Shown here: positions 26,390-35,521 of the stretch, piece by piece | How the letters are laid out: each line of letters starts with the position of its first letter | How positions within the stretch are numbered: position 1 is the first letter of the stretch | Source of the DNA: Rhizobium pisi | GTDB lineage: Bacteria > Pseudomonadota > Alphaproteobacteria > Rhizobiales > Rhizobiaceae | Reading direction: 5' to 3' | Length of the DNA: 64,000 nt | Assembly (NCBI RefSeq): GCF_003938655.1 | Contig: NZ_RJJT01000016.1 | Location: 84,848-148,847 of the forward strand | Notes under the pieces: generated by a model | Databases searched by the model: none | The model's input: only the letters and a program-made list of their open reading frames with translations | Told to the model about the DNA's origin: nothing | Translations under genes and position numbers: made by a program

Positions 26390-27379
26390 ATGTCTCGTTC
26401 CCTCTTCTCCGCCTGCCTGGCTGCCTCCTTCCTCGTTCCGGCAATCGCAGAGGCCGCCGACCGGCCGAAACAGCTCGTCATCATTTCCTTTGACGGCGCC
26501 CACGACAATGCGCTCTGGTTGAAGAGCCGCGAGATGGCCGCCAGGAACGGCGCCCACTTCACCTATTTCCTCTCCTGCACCTTCCTGATGAATGAGGCGG
26601 CGAAAAAGGCCTATCAGGCGCCGCACCAGAAACGCGGAAAATCCAATGTCGGCTTCGCCCAGAGCGACGACGAGATCCGCGAGCGCCTCGGCAATATCTG
26701 GCACGCCCATCTCGAAGGCCACGACATATCGAGCCACGCCTGCGGCCATTTCGACGGCCGCCTCTGGAGCGAGGCCGACTGGTCGGCCGAATACGCGACC
26801 TTTCACGAGACGCTGAAAAACGCCTGGAAGAGTGTCAACCTTGCGGAGCCGACCGGCTGGCAGGATCTGGTCGATCACGGCATCAAGGGATTTCGCGCGC
26901 CCTATCTCTCGGCGACAGCGGGCGCCGACATGATCGCCGCCGAAAAGAAGGCGGGCTTTACCTATGATGCGAGCCTTGTCACCAAAGGCCCGGCCATGCC
27001 GGTGGAGGAAGACGGCATCATCCGCTTCGGCCTGCCGCTGATCCCGGAAGGCCCGAATGAGAAGCCGATCATCGGCATGGATTACAATCTCTTCGTCCGC
27101 CATTCCAAGGGCGAGGAGGACAGCGTGGATTCAAAGGAATTCGAGGACCGCGCCTACGCCGCCTTTTCCCAAGCCTTCGATCGCCAGTACAACAGCAACC
27201 GCATTCCCCTCCAGCTCGGCTTCCACTTCGTCGAAATGAACGGCGGCGCCTACTGGCGCGCCCTCGACCGCCTGGTCAGCGACGTCTGCCATCGGACGGA
27301 CGTGGCCTGTGTGAGCTATTCGGAAGCGATCCCGATGATCGAGGCGCGTGGGAAACTGCAGCAGACATCCGGTCTTTGA
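26390..27379 (+). CDS. Secreted polysaccharide deacetylase-like protein
   Basis: A 329-residue protein with a Sec signal peptide (residues 1-22, ending AIAEA) and a NodB-like fold. The first metal-site region reads SFDGAHDNALW (the usual TFDDG/SFDGG aspartates partly kept), followed by HDISSHACGHFDG, the H-x3-H motif in its usual place, and GFRAPYLS later. It probably acts on a glycan in the periplasm or outside the cell; the exact substrate is unknown. The start carries no strong ribosome site; the signal peptide is the reason for choosing it. It is convergent with bacA, with a repeat element between them. Confidence 0.75.
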   Translation: MSRSLFSACLAASFLVPAIAEAADRPKQLVIISFDGAHDNALWLKSREMAARNGAHFTYFLSCTFLMNEAAKKAYQAPHQKRGKSNVGFAQSDDEIRERLGNIWHAHLEGHDISSHACGHFDGRLWSEADWSAEYATFHETLKNAWKSVNLAEPTGWQDLVDHGIKGFRAPYLSATAGADMIAAEKKAGFTYDASLVTKGPAMPVEEDGIIRFGLPLIPEGPNEKPIIGMDYNLFVRHSKGEEDSVDSKEFEDRAYAAFSQAFDRQYNSNRIPLQLGFHFVEMNGGAYWRALDRLVSDVCHRTDVACVSYSEAIPMIEARGKLQQTSGL

Positions 27380-27413
27380 TGGATTTTGTTGGGATGAGAG
27401 GGCGTGCCGTGCG

Positions 27414-27569
27414 GCCCCCTCATCCGCCTGCCGGCACCCTCTCCCCAAGGGGAGAAGAGATATGCCGCAACGTCTCGATTCCCCCTTCTACCCAGCGGGG
27501 GTCCGAAGGACGGGTTGAGACCCGCGGCTCATCCCAGGCAAAGGTGCCCGACAGGGCGGATGAGGGGGC
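27414..27569. repeat. RIME-like mosaic repeat between convergent genes
   Basis: An imperfect inverted repeat begins with GCCCCCTCATCCGCC (27414-27428) and ends with its near-complement (27555-27569). Inside is CTCTCCCC-AA-GGGGAGA (27439-27455), the kind of core seen in Rhizobium intergenic mosaic elements. It lies between the deacetylase and bacA stops and has no coding content. Confidence 0.65.
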
Positions 27570-27609
27570 GCCGAACGCGACTCCAGGTCGCTGACACCCC
27601 CGCGACCCA

Positions 27610-28875
27610 TCAACCGTCGGCGTGCACCACACCTGCCTCACGCTCCAGATAACGCTGGTCGATATCCGGCAGCGGCGCATCATCGATTGCCGCTTCGAAG
27701 GCCTTCAGACGCTTATGGATGGAAAGCAGCTCGATGATCGTCGTCCAGGAATTGACGAGATACTGGAACGAGTTGCTGACCTGGCCGAAGGCGGTCGAGA
27801 TCTGCTGGAAGATACCGTAGGTGATCGTACCTGCCACAATCGTCGGCACCAACATGAAGACCACGAAGAGCGCGTCGGCCTGGATATAAAAATAGCGGGC
27901 GACGTTGAAATACATGTAGTGGAAATACATGCGGTAATAATTGCGGCGGACGTTGCCGAAGAGCTCCGTAACCGTCAGCGGATGAGCCCGTTCCGCATGG
28001 TCCTCGCCATAGACCAGTTCCTTGCGATAGGCCGCTTCGACGCGCTGATTGCGGAAGTTCAGGCCCGGCAGCTTGACGCCTGCAACCGCCAGCAGAACCG
28101 TGCCGAACGCCGACCAGAACAGCGCCAGCCAGAAGAGCGAATTCGCCACCGGCCCGATGAACGGCAGTTCCGTCACATAGTGCGACAGCGCCAGAAGGAT
28201 CGGAAGGAAGACCACGAGCGTCATCACCGAGTTGATGAGGCTGATGCCAAGGCCTTCGAGCGTGCTCGAAAAGCGCATCGTGTCTTCCTGAACGCGCTGT
28301 GAGGCGCCTTCGATGTGACGCAGCTTTTCCCACTTCGACATGTAGAAATTGTTCATCGCTGTGCGCCAGCGGAAGATGTAGTGACTGGTGAAGAAGTCGG
28401 TCATGATCGACACGAACATGCTGAGGAACGCGATCTGACAGAAGACCCACATCAGGCTGTAAAAATTGTCGACGGAAATGCCTGGCTGCTTCGACAATGC
28501 GTTCTGTAGCAGGTCACCGAACGGCCGGCGCCAGTTGTTGATCACGACGCTGATCTGGACGCCGAAATAGGTCACGAAGATGATGAGCGCCGAACCCCAG
28601 ATCGACCACAGCTTCCAGGGGTGGTTCCGCGCGATCAGATGCCACGCGGCGCAGAAGATCGCCGCCGAAAGCAGGAAATAGCTGTAGAACCAGAGATTTT
28701 CGGGGAGCAGGAAGAACGAGAGGTCAATCGGCTGCTGTTCTTCTGCAACCGGCGCGTAGCCGAGCGATACGCCGAGACCGGCGGCGAAGAGATACCATCC
28801 GGCAATGGCAATCAGGGTCCAAACGACGAGCGAAGTAAAGAACGCCTTCGGCTGGGGGAAGAAGGAATGAAACAC
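27610..28875 (-). CDS. bacA: BacA/SbmA-type peptide transporter
   Basis: A 421-residue inner-membrane protein of the SbmA/BacA family with seven or so membrane segments and no nucleotide-binding domain; transport is driven by the proton gradient. It opens MFHSFFPQPKAFF and has the family's long conserved core (NNWRRPFGDLLQNALS, SHYIFRWRTAMNNFYM, RIEGASQRVQEDT-like, RRNYYRMYFHYMYFN). In rhizobia BacA imports antimicrobial and plant NCR peptides and is needed for bacteroid survival in some hosts, and it affects very-long-chain fatty acids in lipid A. It is monocistronic. Confidence 0.93.
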   Translation of the reverse strand: MFHSFFPQPKAFFTSLVVWTLIAIAGWYLFAAGLGVSLGYAPVAEEQQPIDLSFFLLPENLWFYSYFLLSAAIFCAAWHLIARNHPWKLWSIWGSALIIFVTYFGVQISVVINNWRRPFGDLLQNALSKQPGISVDNFYSLMWVFCQIAFLSMFVSIMTDFFTSHYIFRWRTAMNNFYMSKWEKLRHIEGASQRVQEDTMRFSSTLEGLGISLINSVMTLVVFLPILLALSHYVTELPFIGPVANSLFWLALFWSAFGTVLLAVAGVKLPGLNFRNQRVEAAYRKELVYGEDHAERAHPLTVTELFGNVRRNYYRMYFHYMYFNVARYFYIQADALFVVFMLVPTIVAGTITYGIFQQISTAFGQVSNSFQYLVNSWTTIIELLSIHKRLKAFEAAIDDAPLPDIDQRYLEREAGVVHADG

Positions 28876-29000
28876 GGGGGGCTTTGCTTTCCTGAACTGT
28901 GAGTCTCGGGAGTGTCATGGAACACTGATTGTGCCGGAAACTAAGGCAGTTCGAAGGAAGCAGCAATGGGTTCGGCCCATTGTTACATAGATGTAACCGG

Positions 29001-30185
29001 TTAAGCGATTTTCTTGATCACCGGCATGACAAGCGCCGCACAGACAGGAAGTGCTGCAGCGGCGATCACCGTCGGCACGGTGAAGCTGCCTGAACGTTCG
29101 GCGATCCAGCCGGCAACGACAGGCCCGACGATCTGGCCGACGCCGAAGGCGGCCGTCATCATTGCCAGAATCCGCCGCGGGCTCTCAGGGGCAAGCTTGC
29201 GGCCGATCTGCAGCCCATAAGCCGTGATCGCCAGAAACGTCGCCCCGAACAGCGCCCCGCCGATCAGCGGCGCGATAGAGGGCGGCAGCGCCACGGTCGC
29301 AAGCACGCCGGCAGCCTCGACCACAAGGGCTGCGACATAGACGCCGCCAAGCCCGAGCGGCCTCACCAGCGGCTTCCAGGCAAAGAGCGCAACCGCTGAC
29401 GTCAGCCCGGCGATGAACCAGCAGAGGAACTCGACGAAGGGTCCCGTTGCAGACAGCCGCGCGATGGTGACGAGAAAGGTTGCGGTGATGACGTAGCCGA
29501 AGCCGAACAGGCCGTAGGACAGCGTGACGAGCACCATCGGCCGGCCCCAGACAAGCGCCGGCTCCTTGCCCGTCCGCGCCGATTGCGCGGGCTCCGATGG
29601 CAAGAGCCACCAGACGACGACGAGGCTTGCCGCGCAATAGAGCGCGCCGCCGATCCAGTCGGCGCGCCAGCCACCCGGCCCGTCGTGAAAGCCGAGGCCG
29701 ATCAGGAGCACCATGACTGAGGAAAGCGCGATCCCCGCCCCCGGCCCGCCGAAATGCGCTGCCTGCACATGGTCGTTGCCGGCGGCTGCCCCATGGCTGA
29801 GCACGATCGACGAGGTGAAGACCATGGCAAAGGCGCTGGCGAGGCCGGCGAGGAAGCGGATGACGGCAAAGATCGCGACGGAATCGGTAGCCGCCATGGC
29901 GGCAAGCAGGATCGCGGTGGCAAGCAGTGCCAACAGCGCCACCAGCCGTTCGCGTCCCGCCGCCCAGCCATAGGCGGCAAGCACGGCGCCGACGAGATAA
30001 CCGACGAAATTCGCAGAGGCGATGAAGCCGGCATCGGCCGCCGAAAGCGGCACGCCGCTCATCATACCGGGCAGGATCGGCGTGTAGGAGAAGCGCCCGA
30101 AGCCCATGGCCGCCGCCATGGCGACGGCGCCGGCGGCGGCGGCGGCAACGAGATTCGGCGCGGAGCGAGGAGGACGGGAAAGCAT
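29001..30185 (-). CDS. YbfB/YjiJ-family MFS transporter
   Basis: Major facilitator superfamily protein of about 394 residues with twelve hydrophobic segments. The N-terminal AMGFGRFSYTPILPGMM is the hallmark of the YbfB/YjiJ branch, a family of uncharacterised exporters. The start is uncertain: ATG 30185 lacks a clear ribosome site, and a GTG at 30218 in the same frame is possible. It diverges from the padR gene, with about 165 bases between the start codons, so the PadR-type regulator may control it. Confidence 0.8.
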   Translation of the reverse strand: MLSRPPRSAPNLVAAAAAGAVAMAAAMGFGRFSYTPILPGMMSGVPLSAADAGFIASANFVGYLVGAVLAAYGWAAGRERLVALLALLATAILLAAMAATDSVAIFAVIRFLAGLASAFAMVFTSSIVLSHGAAAGNDHVQAAHFGGPGAGIALSSVMVLLIGLGFHDGPGGWRADWIGGALYCAASLVVVWWLLPSEPAQSARTGKEPALVWGRPMVLVTLSYGLFGFGYVITATFLVTIARLSATGPFVEFLCWFIAGLTSAVALFAWKPLVRPLGLGGVYVAALVVEAAGVLATVALPPSIAPLIGGALFGATFLAITAYGLQIGRKLAPESPRRILAMMTAAFGVGQIVGPVVAGWIAERSGSFTVPTVIAAAALPVCAALVMPVIKKIA

Positions 30186-30300
30186 GAAACGCTTATCGCG
30201 CCGCAGCGCGGACGCCACAAACGAGTATTTCTGATCGATCGATCAATTCCGCGAAAGACCGGATTTTCGTCGCCGTCCTTGAAAAGCATTATCTTACGAT

Positions 30301-30318
30301 ATATGTTTTACGACATAT
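30301..30318. promoter_or_regulatory. Candidate PadR operator
   Basis: ATATGT-N6-ACATAT is a perfect inverted repeat 34 bases before the padR start. PadR proteins often bind ATGT-N8-ACAT; here the spacing is six. It lies between padR and the divergent MFS gene, so it could control both. Confidence 0.5.
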
Positions 30319-30351
30319 TCAGCGATATATCCAACGATGAAAGGGAAACCC

Positions 30352-30927
30352 ATGAGAGGTTTTAAAGGCGGCATGTTCGGCGGAGGTTTCCGCATGGGCC
30401 GCAAATTCGCGGCCGGCGACCTGCAACTCGTCATCCTGGCTTTGCTCGATGAGCGGCCGTGCCATGGCTATGAATTGATCAAGATCCTGGAGGAACGCTC
30501 GGGCGGCTTCTACGTGCCGAGCCCCGGCGTCATCTATCCTGCGCTCACCTATCTCGAGGAGACCGGTCTGGCGGAAGTGGAGAACGAGGGCGCCAAGAAG
30601 CTCTACCGCATCACCGAGACCGGTCGCCGCCGCGTCGAGGAAAACCGCGCCATGATCCTGCACACATTCGCCAAGCTCGAACGCATCGGCGAAAAGATGG
30701 CCTATGTGAAGCGCGTCTTCGAAAGCGACCGTCACGGCGCCGACGAAGGCGATGACGGCGACTTCATGCAGGACGGCGGCGACATCCGCGCTGCCCGCAT
30801 GCTGCTGCGTTCGGCGCTCAGGATGCGCTATCCCTGGTCCAAACCCGAAGCCGCCCGCATCGCCGCCATCCTGGAACGCGCCGCCACCGAGATCCTGCAA
30901 GGGGGCAGACCGGAAACGCGGGGGTGA
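30352..30927 (+). CDS. PadR-family transcriptional regulator
   Basis: A 191-residue regulator with the PadR winged helix at about residues 20-100: LQLVILALLDERPCHGYELIKIL, the recognition region VPSPGVIYPALTYLEE, and the wing KKLYRITETGRRRV. The C-terminal third is helical and probably dimerises. The N-terminus is glycine-rich (GFKGGMFGGGFRMG), common in this subgroup. I prefer ATG 30352 because AAGGGA lies upstream; ATG 30337 is in the same frame. A perfect palindrome just upstream suggests autorepression, and the divergent MFS gene is a plausible target. Confidence 0.85.
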   Translation: MRGFKGGMFGGGFRMGRKFAAGDLQLVILALLDERPCHGYELIKILEERSGGFYVPSPGVIYPALTYLEETGLAEVENEGAKKLYRITETGRRRVEENRAMILHTFAKLERIGEKMAYVKRVFESDRHGADEGDDGDFMQDGGDIRAARMLLRSALRMRYPWSKPEAARIAAILERAATEILQGGRPETRG

Positions 30928-31030
30928 AGAGGAAGGCGCCAAAGCTCAAGAGGGCCTCACCCTGAGGTGTCCCGGCATCGAAGGGCGAGGCGAGCGCTCC
31001 GGCCAGGCCGGAAAACGTCAGAAGTGGCCG

Positions 31031-31789
31031 TTACGCCCGCTCATCCGGCAACGTCAAAATCACCGGCCCGTTGCGGGTCGCGACCACGGTATGCTCATAC
31101 TGAACGGTCGGCGCCTTCGGATCGGCATAGAGCGTCCAGGCGTCATCGCCGCCTTCGGCCCATGTCGCGCCGAGCGACAGGAAGGGCTCGACGGTGAAGA
31201 CGAGACCATCCGTCATGATGCGTTTTTCGGAAGGGTCCGGCCAGGTCGAGAGCTCGGCCGGCTCCTCGTGCAGCGAGCGGCCGACGCCGTGGCTCGCGAG
31301 GTTGGCGACCAGCGTATAGCGGTTCTTCTGCGCAAAGGCGCCGACGGCGGTGCCGATCTTGGCCAGCGGTTCGCCCGACTTCACCTGGTTGAGCCCGACC
31401 CAGAGCGCCCGCCTGCCGTCGCGGCAGAGCCGTTCGATCTTCGGCTTGACCGGGGGCACCGCAAAGGAGGCGCCGGTATCGGCGAAGAAGCCGTCTTTCT
31501 CCGCCGAGACGTCGATGTTGATGAGGTCGCCGGCGCGGATGACGCGCGCGCCCGGAATGCCGTGGGCGATTTCCTCGTTGATGCTGATGCAGGTCGCGCC
31601 CGGAAACTGGTAGCAGAACTCCGGCGCCGAGCGCGCGCCCGAGCCCTCGAGCACCTTGCGGCCGATCTCGTCGAGCTCCAGCGTCGTCATGCCGGGCTCC
31701 ATCGCCGCTGCCATTACCTGGATGGCGTTGGCGCAGATGCGGCCAATCTCCTTGAGCTTTGCCAGTTCGTCGTCGTTTGCGATAACCAT
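31031..31789 (-). CDS. map: Methionine aminopeptidase, type I
   Basis: A 252-residue type I enzyme that removes the initiator methionine from new proteins. Metal-ligand regions are visible: INIDVSAEKDGFFADTGASF (both aspartates), ASHGVGRSLHEEP (histidine), and FTVEPFLS (glutamate) with a final glutamate in QYEHTVV. It lies 40 bases downstream of the LLM monooxygenase gene on the same strand. A second map gene elsewhere would be usual in rhizobia, so essentiality of this copy cannot be inferred. Confidence 0.9.
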   Translation of the reverse strand: MVIANDDELAKLKEIGRICANAIQVMAAAMEPGMTTLELDEIGRKVLEGSGARSAPEFCYQFPGATCISINEEIAHGIPGARVIRAGDLINIDVSAEKDGFFADTGASFAVPPVKPKIERLCRDGRRALWVGLNQVKSGEPLAKIGTAVGAFAQKNRYTLVANLASHGVGRSLHEEPAELSTWPDPSEKRIMTDGLVFTVEPFLSLGATWAEGGDDAWTLYADPKAPTVQYEHTVVATRNGPVILTLPDERA

Positions 31790-31828
31790 TCGTCTGTTCC
31801 GGCCTTGCGCAGGGCGACCGCGGCCGCC

Positions 31829-32899
31829 TCAAGCTGAGGCTTTCGCCTCTTCGCCCTTTTCAGTCAATGCCTTTCTGACGATCGGCGCCACTTTCGTCCC
31901 GTAGAGCTCGATGCCACGCATGATCTGATCATGCGGCATCAGGCCGATGGCCATCTGCAGCAGAAAGCGATCGTTCTTGAAAAGCGCGTGATGAGCGATG
32001 ATCTTTTCGGCCACCACTTCGGGATCGCCGACGAAGAGCGCGCCATTCGGCCCGCGCGACATGTCGAAATGCGCCCGGCTGGTCGGCCCCCAGCCACGCT
32101 CGCGGCCGATGCGGTTCATCACTTCGGCCTGCGGTCCGTAGAACTGGTCGGCCGCCGCTTCCATCGTATCGGCGACGAAGCCGTGAACGTTGATGCTAGT
32201 CTTCAGCTTCCCCTGGTCCTGCCCTGCCCGGCGCGCCGCCTCGCGGTAGAGATCGAAGAGCGGGGCAAAACGACGGGGCTCACCGCCGATGATCGCCAAT
32301 GCCACCGGCAGGCCGAGGGCGCCGGCGCGGGCCACCGATTGCGGCGTACCGCCGACGGCGATCCAGAGCGGCAGCGGATCCTGCAGCGGCCGGGGATAAA
32401 CGCCTCGCCCGTTGATCGGCGCGCGAAGCTCGCCCTTCCAATCGACCGTCTCACCGTCGCGCAGCGCCAGCAGCAGATCGAGCTTCTCCTCGAAAAGCTG
32501 GTCGTAATCTTCGAGATTGTAGCCGAACAGCGGGAAGGACTCGATGAAGGAGCCACGCCCCGCCATGATTTCGGCGCGGCCGTTGGAGATCAGGTCAAGC
32601 GTCGAGAACTGCTGGAAGACACGCACCGGGTCGTCCGAGGAGAGCACAGTGACTGCACTGGTCAGCCGGATGTTCTTCGTTTTGACCGCGGCCGCCGCCA
32701 GCGCCACCGCAGGAGCGGATGCCGCATAGTCCGGCCGGTGATGTTCGCCGAGCCCGAAGACATCGAGCCCCACCTGGTCGGCAAGCTCGATCTCCTCGAT
32801 CAGATGCTTCAGCCGCTCAGCCCCTTCCACTCCCTTGCTGCGAGAGGGGTTAGGATTGACGTCCGCAAACGTATAAAGACCCAGTTCCATTGTCGGCAT
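31829..32899 (-). CDS. LLM-class flavin-dependent oxidoreductase
   Basis: Luciferase-like monooxygenase of 356 residues with a TIM-barrel fold using reduced flavin. Family blocks include LADQVGLDVFGLGEHH near residue 40, TSAVTVLSSDDPVRVFQQF near 80, and GRAEIMAGRGSF near 110. The substrate is unknown; this subgroup is not the alkanesulfonate one (no ssu genes nearby). The first ATG (32899) has no clear ribosome site; a second ATG three codons in (32890) is equally possible. Confidence 0.8.
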   Translation of the reverse strand: MPTMELGLYTFADVNPNPSRSKGVEGAERLKHLIEEIELADQVGLDVFGLGEHHRPDYAASAPAVALAAAAVKTKNIRLTSAVTVLSSDDPVRVFQQFSTLDLISNGRAEIMAGRGSFIESFPLFGYNLEDYDQLFEEKLDLLLALRDGETVDWKGELRAPINGRGVYPRPLQDPLPLWIAVGGTPQSVARAGALGLPVALAIIGGEPRRFAPLFDLYREAARRAGQDQGKLKTSINVHGFVADTMEAAADQFYGPQAEVMNRIGRERGWGPTSRAHFDMSRGPNGALFVGDPEVVAEKIIAHHALFKNDRFLLQMAIGLMPHDQIMRGIELYGTKVAPIVRKALTEKGEEAKASA

Positions 32900-33145
32900 C
32901 CCGTTGAATTCAGCCCGGAGATAAGGATCGACAGGGGCGAACGCAAATACAAACTCTGGAACGGAATGTTCGAGAATCTCGATAGCAGCGTGATGACTTT
33001 GGCATTAACCGCAGGACGCGCCCGGACCGCAATTCGAATCTGAATTCAACGAGTTCGAGGCATCGGCGGAATCATCTTCCAAGCGGCCTCACACAGCACT
33101 TGAAGCGTCGGAACGGCGCAGCCTTCACCGCGCCGTCCCCGTCGC

Positions 33146-33613
33146 TCACATCGTCGCCAGCAGTTCCGCCAGCTGGTCCGCCGCCTTACCCCATCCCTCG
33201 TGGAAGCCCATCTTTTCGTGCGCTTCCTTGTCTTCAGCGCGCCAGTGCAGCGCCTTGGCGGTGTATTTCGTCCTGCCGTTGCCGAGTTCCTCGAGCAGGA
33301 TGATGCCCGTGAAGAAAGGTTTTTCCGACGCCACCCAGGCGCTGGTATAGGCATCGGTGAAGACGATCTTTTCGCTCTCGATGATTTCGAGATAGACGCC
33401 GCGGTTCGGGTATTGATTGCCCTCGGGATCCTGCATGACGATGACGTTGGAACCGCCGGGGCGGACGTCGAGCGTCGCTTCCGCCACGCCCCAGGGGCGC
33501 GGCACGAACCACTGCTTCAGCAGGTCCGGATCGGTCCATGCCTTGTAGATCTTCTCCCGCGGTGCGTCGAATTCGCGAACGAGGACAAGTTCATGCTGCG
33601 TGCTGGCGGTCAT
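33146..33613 (-). CDS. SRPBCC/AHSA1-family protein
   Basis: A 155-residue START-like (SRPBCC) domain protein of the Aha1-C-terminal type. LVLVREFDAPREKIYKAWTDPDLLKQWF at the start and FFTGIILLEELGNGRTKYT near residue 105 are family marks. The fold makes a hydrophobic pocket; the ligand is unknown. The start at ATG 33613 is preferred because GGAGAG lies upstream. It lies 89 bases after the ECF sigma gene on the same strand, an association seen repeatedly for ECF-linked operons with YCII-domain partners. Confidence 0.82.
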   Translation of the reverse strand: MTASTQHELVLVREFDAPREKIYKAWTDPDLLKQWFVPRPWGVAEATLDVRPGGSNVIVMQDPEGNQYPNRGVYLEIIESEKIVFTDAYTSAWVASEKPFFTGIILLEELGNGRTKYTAKALHWRAEDKEAHEKMGFHEGWGKAADQLAELLATM

Positions 33614-33702
33614 TTCAACATCTCTCCGTTTGAATGAAACCTGTTTCGTATCAGGTTGTCGCAAGGACGCGTGGACGTTCAACGTTCCGACAGCACGCCG
33701 AA

Positions 33703-34962
33703 TTATTTTGCGATCGGCCGCGCGGCATCTTCCTGCATCTTGTCGATCTGGTGACGAATATGGGCGGCCTCCGCCGCAGACTGGGCAAGCGCGATGGCGC
33801 GGTCGAAGGCTTCGCGCGCCTGGCCGTTGCGGCCGAGTTGCTTTAAGAGATTGCCGCGCAGGCCATGATAATAGAAATAGCCGTCGAGCTTCTCGCCGAG
33901 CGGATCGACCAGATCGAGCGCGTCCTGCGGCCCCTGCAATTTGGAAATCACCACCGCCCGATTGAGCGTGACGACAGGGGATGGCTGGATACGTTCCAGC
34001 GCGCGATAGAGCAGATCGATTTCGACCCAGTCGGTATCTTCAGCCCGTTTTGCCCGGGAATGAATCGCGGCAATCGCCGCCTGAAGCTGGAAAGGCCCGG
34101 GCCGGCGGTGGCGCAGCGCCTTGTCGAGCAGCGCCAGGGCCTCGTTGATGAAGGGCTGGTTCCAGAGCGAGCGGTCCTGATCCTCGAGCAGCACGATTTC
34201 ACCCTCGGCGCTGAAGCGTGCCTGCCGACGCGAGATCTGCAGAAGCATCATTGCAAGCAGCCCCATCAGCTCCGGTTCGGAGGGAAAGCTGCGCAGCATC
34301 AGGCGTGCAAGCCGGATCGCCTCGTCGCTGAAGGCCGCCGCCTCGCGCTTGGGATCGGCCTGGCTGTAGCCCTCGTTGAAGATGAGATAGATCATCGTGC
34401 TGACGATCGAAAGCCGCTCCGCCCTCTCCTGCGGGCTCGGCGTTTCGAATGGCACGCCTGCCTTGGCGACGCGCGCCTTGGCCCGTGTGATGCGCTGCTC
34501 CATGGCGCTTTCGGACACCAAGAAGGCGCGTGAGATCTGCTGCACCGAAAGGCCGGAGACGATGCGCAGCGCCAGCGCGATCTGCTGGGTCGCGGGCAGA
34601 TCGGGATGACAGCAGATGAAAAGAAGCCGCAGGATGTCGTCGCGATAGTTGGAATCATCAAGCCGCTCGGCGATATCGCTTTCGGCGTCCTCGGTATCGG
34701 AGATCGTATCCTCATCCGGCAAAGCCTGGAGCTTTGACCGCTTGCGCACGGCATCGATGCCGCTGTTGCGCCCGACGAAAATGAGCCAGGCCGTCGGGTC
34801 GCGCGGCGGCCCTTTCTCCGGCCAGGTGCGGATCGCCCTCAGGCATGCCTCCTGGAACGCCTCTTCCGCGGTATCGAGATCGCGGAAATAGCGCAGCAGC
34901 GCACCGAGCGCCTTCGGGCGGGCAGAGGCAAGCGCGAGGTCGATCCAGGCAATGTCGGTCAT
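33703..34962 (-). CDS. ECF sigma factor of the ECF42 type with C-terminal TPR extension
   Basis: A 419-residue extracytoplasmic-function sigma factor. Region 2 (AFQEACLRAIRTWP) is near residues 35-50, region 4 (VSGLSVQQISRAFLVSESAMEQRITRAKARVAKAG) at about 140-175, and a long helical C-terminal extension with TPR-like repeats follows. This layout with a YCII-domain partner gene is that of group ECF42, where the extension, rather than an anti-sigma factor, is thought to control activity. It overlaps the partner by four bases (ATGA), so translation is coupled. Confidence 0.87.
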   Translation of the reverse strand: MTDIAWIDLALASARPKALGALLRYFRDLDTAEEAFQEACLRAIRTWPEKGPPRDPTAWLIFVGRNSGIDAVRKRSKLQALPDEDTISDTEDAESDIAERLDDSNYRDDILRLLFICCHPDLPATQQIALALRIVSGLSVQQISRAFLVSESAMEQRITRAKARVAKAGVPFETPSPQERAERLSIVSTMIYLIFNEGYSQADPKREAAAFSDEAIRLARLMLRSFPSEPELMGLLAMMLLQISRRQARFSAEGEIVLLEDQDRSLWNQPFINEALALLDKALRHRRPGPFQLQAAIAAIHSRAKRAEDTDWVEIDLLYRALERIQPSPVVTLNRAVVISKLQGPQDALDLVDPLGEKLDGYFYYHGLRGNLLKQLGRNGQAREAFDRAIALAQSAAEAAHIRHQIDKMQEDAARPIAK

Positions 34963-35333
34963 GATGCAGCATCTCCCGGCCTGAACACGTAGAAAGGCCG
35001 AATTTCGTAAGAGGTGGAACCGGGATTGACTGACGAAAGCTGTTTCGAGAAGGCGACCGCCTCCTCAAGCGTATCGAAATCAATCACGTAGAAGCCGAGA
35101 AGCGCCTCTTTCGTTTCCGCAAAAGGCCCATCGATGACGAGAGCCTCGTCCTTGCCCTTGCGCACTGTGGTCGCCGCGGTCGTCGGCATCAGCCGACCGA
35201 CGGGGCCGAGCTTGCCGGCTTTGGCAAGCGGCTCCTGCACGGCGTAGAGCTTTTCCATGACGGCCGCCTCTTCCTCCTTGGTCCAGGCGAAGACGGTTTC
35301 TTCATGGGCGTAACAAAGGATTGCGTAAAGCAT
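34959..35333 (-). CDS. YCII-related (DGPF-domain) partner of the ECF42 sigma factor
   Basis: A 124-residue YCII/DGPF-domain protein. The hallmark appears in VIDGPFAETKEALLGFYVID near residue 75, and MLYAILCYAHEE opens the protein. DGPF proteins are the conserved companions of ECF42 sigma factors; their biochemical role is unsettled. It is the first gene of the operon, with AGGAGTG before the ATG and a possible ECF-type promoter just upstream. Confidence 0.88.
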   Translation of the reverse strand: MLYAILCYAHEETVFAWTKEEEAAVMEKLYAVQEPLAKAGKLGPVGRLMPTTAATTVRKGKDEALVIDGPFAETKEALLGFYVIDFDTLEEAVAFSKQLSSVNPGSTSYEIRPFYVFRPGDAAS

Positions 35334-35354
35334 CGATCACTCCTCTTTCCGAAT

Positions 35355-35381
35355 GACGAAGGAGTAACCGCTTACCCGACA
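35355..35381 (-). promoter_or_regulatory. Possible ECF-type promoter of the yciI-sigma operon
   Basis: Read on the minus strand, TGTCGG (35381-35376) and CGTC (35358-35355) are separated by 17 bases and stand about 22 bases before the start codon at 35333. ECF42 promoters are reported to have a TGTCGA-type -35 element, so this fits autoregulation. The match is short. Confidence 0.4.
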
Positions 35382-35521
35382 GGCCGCATCAAAAAATTAT
35401 CGGTGGTTGTAAGCACCACGCTTGAGCGCCCCTGCGAGCCGCGCCCCTATTAGCCATGGAGTTGCCTTTTTTGACCCGGAGAGCTGTCGGCATTTCCATC
35501 ACCTTTTCATGCGAGAACCCC

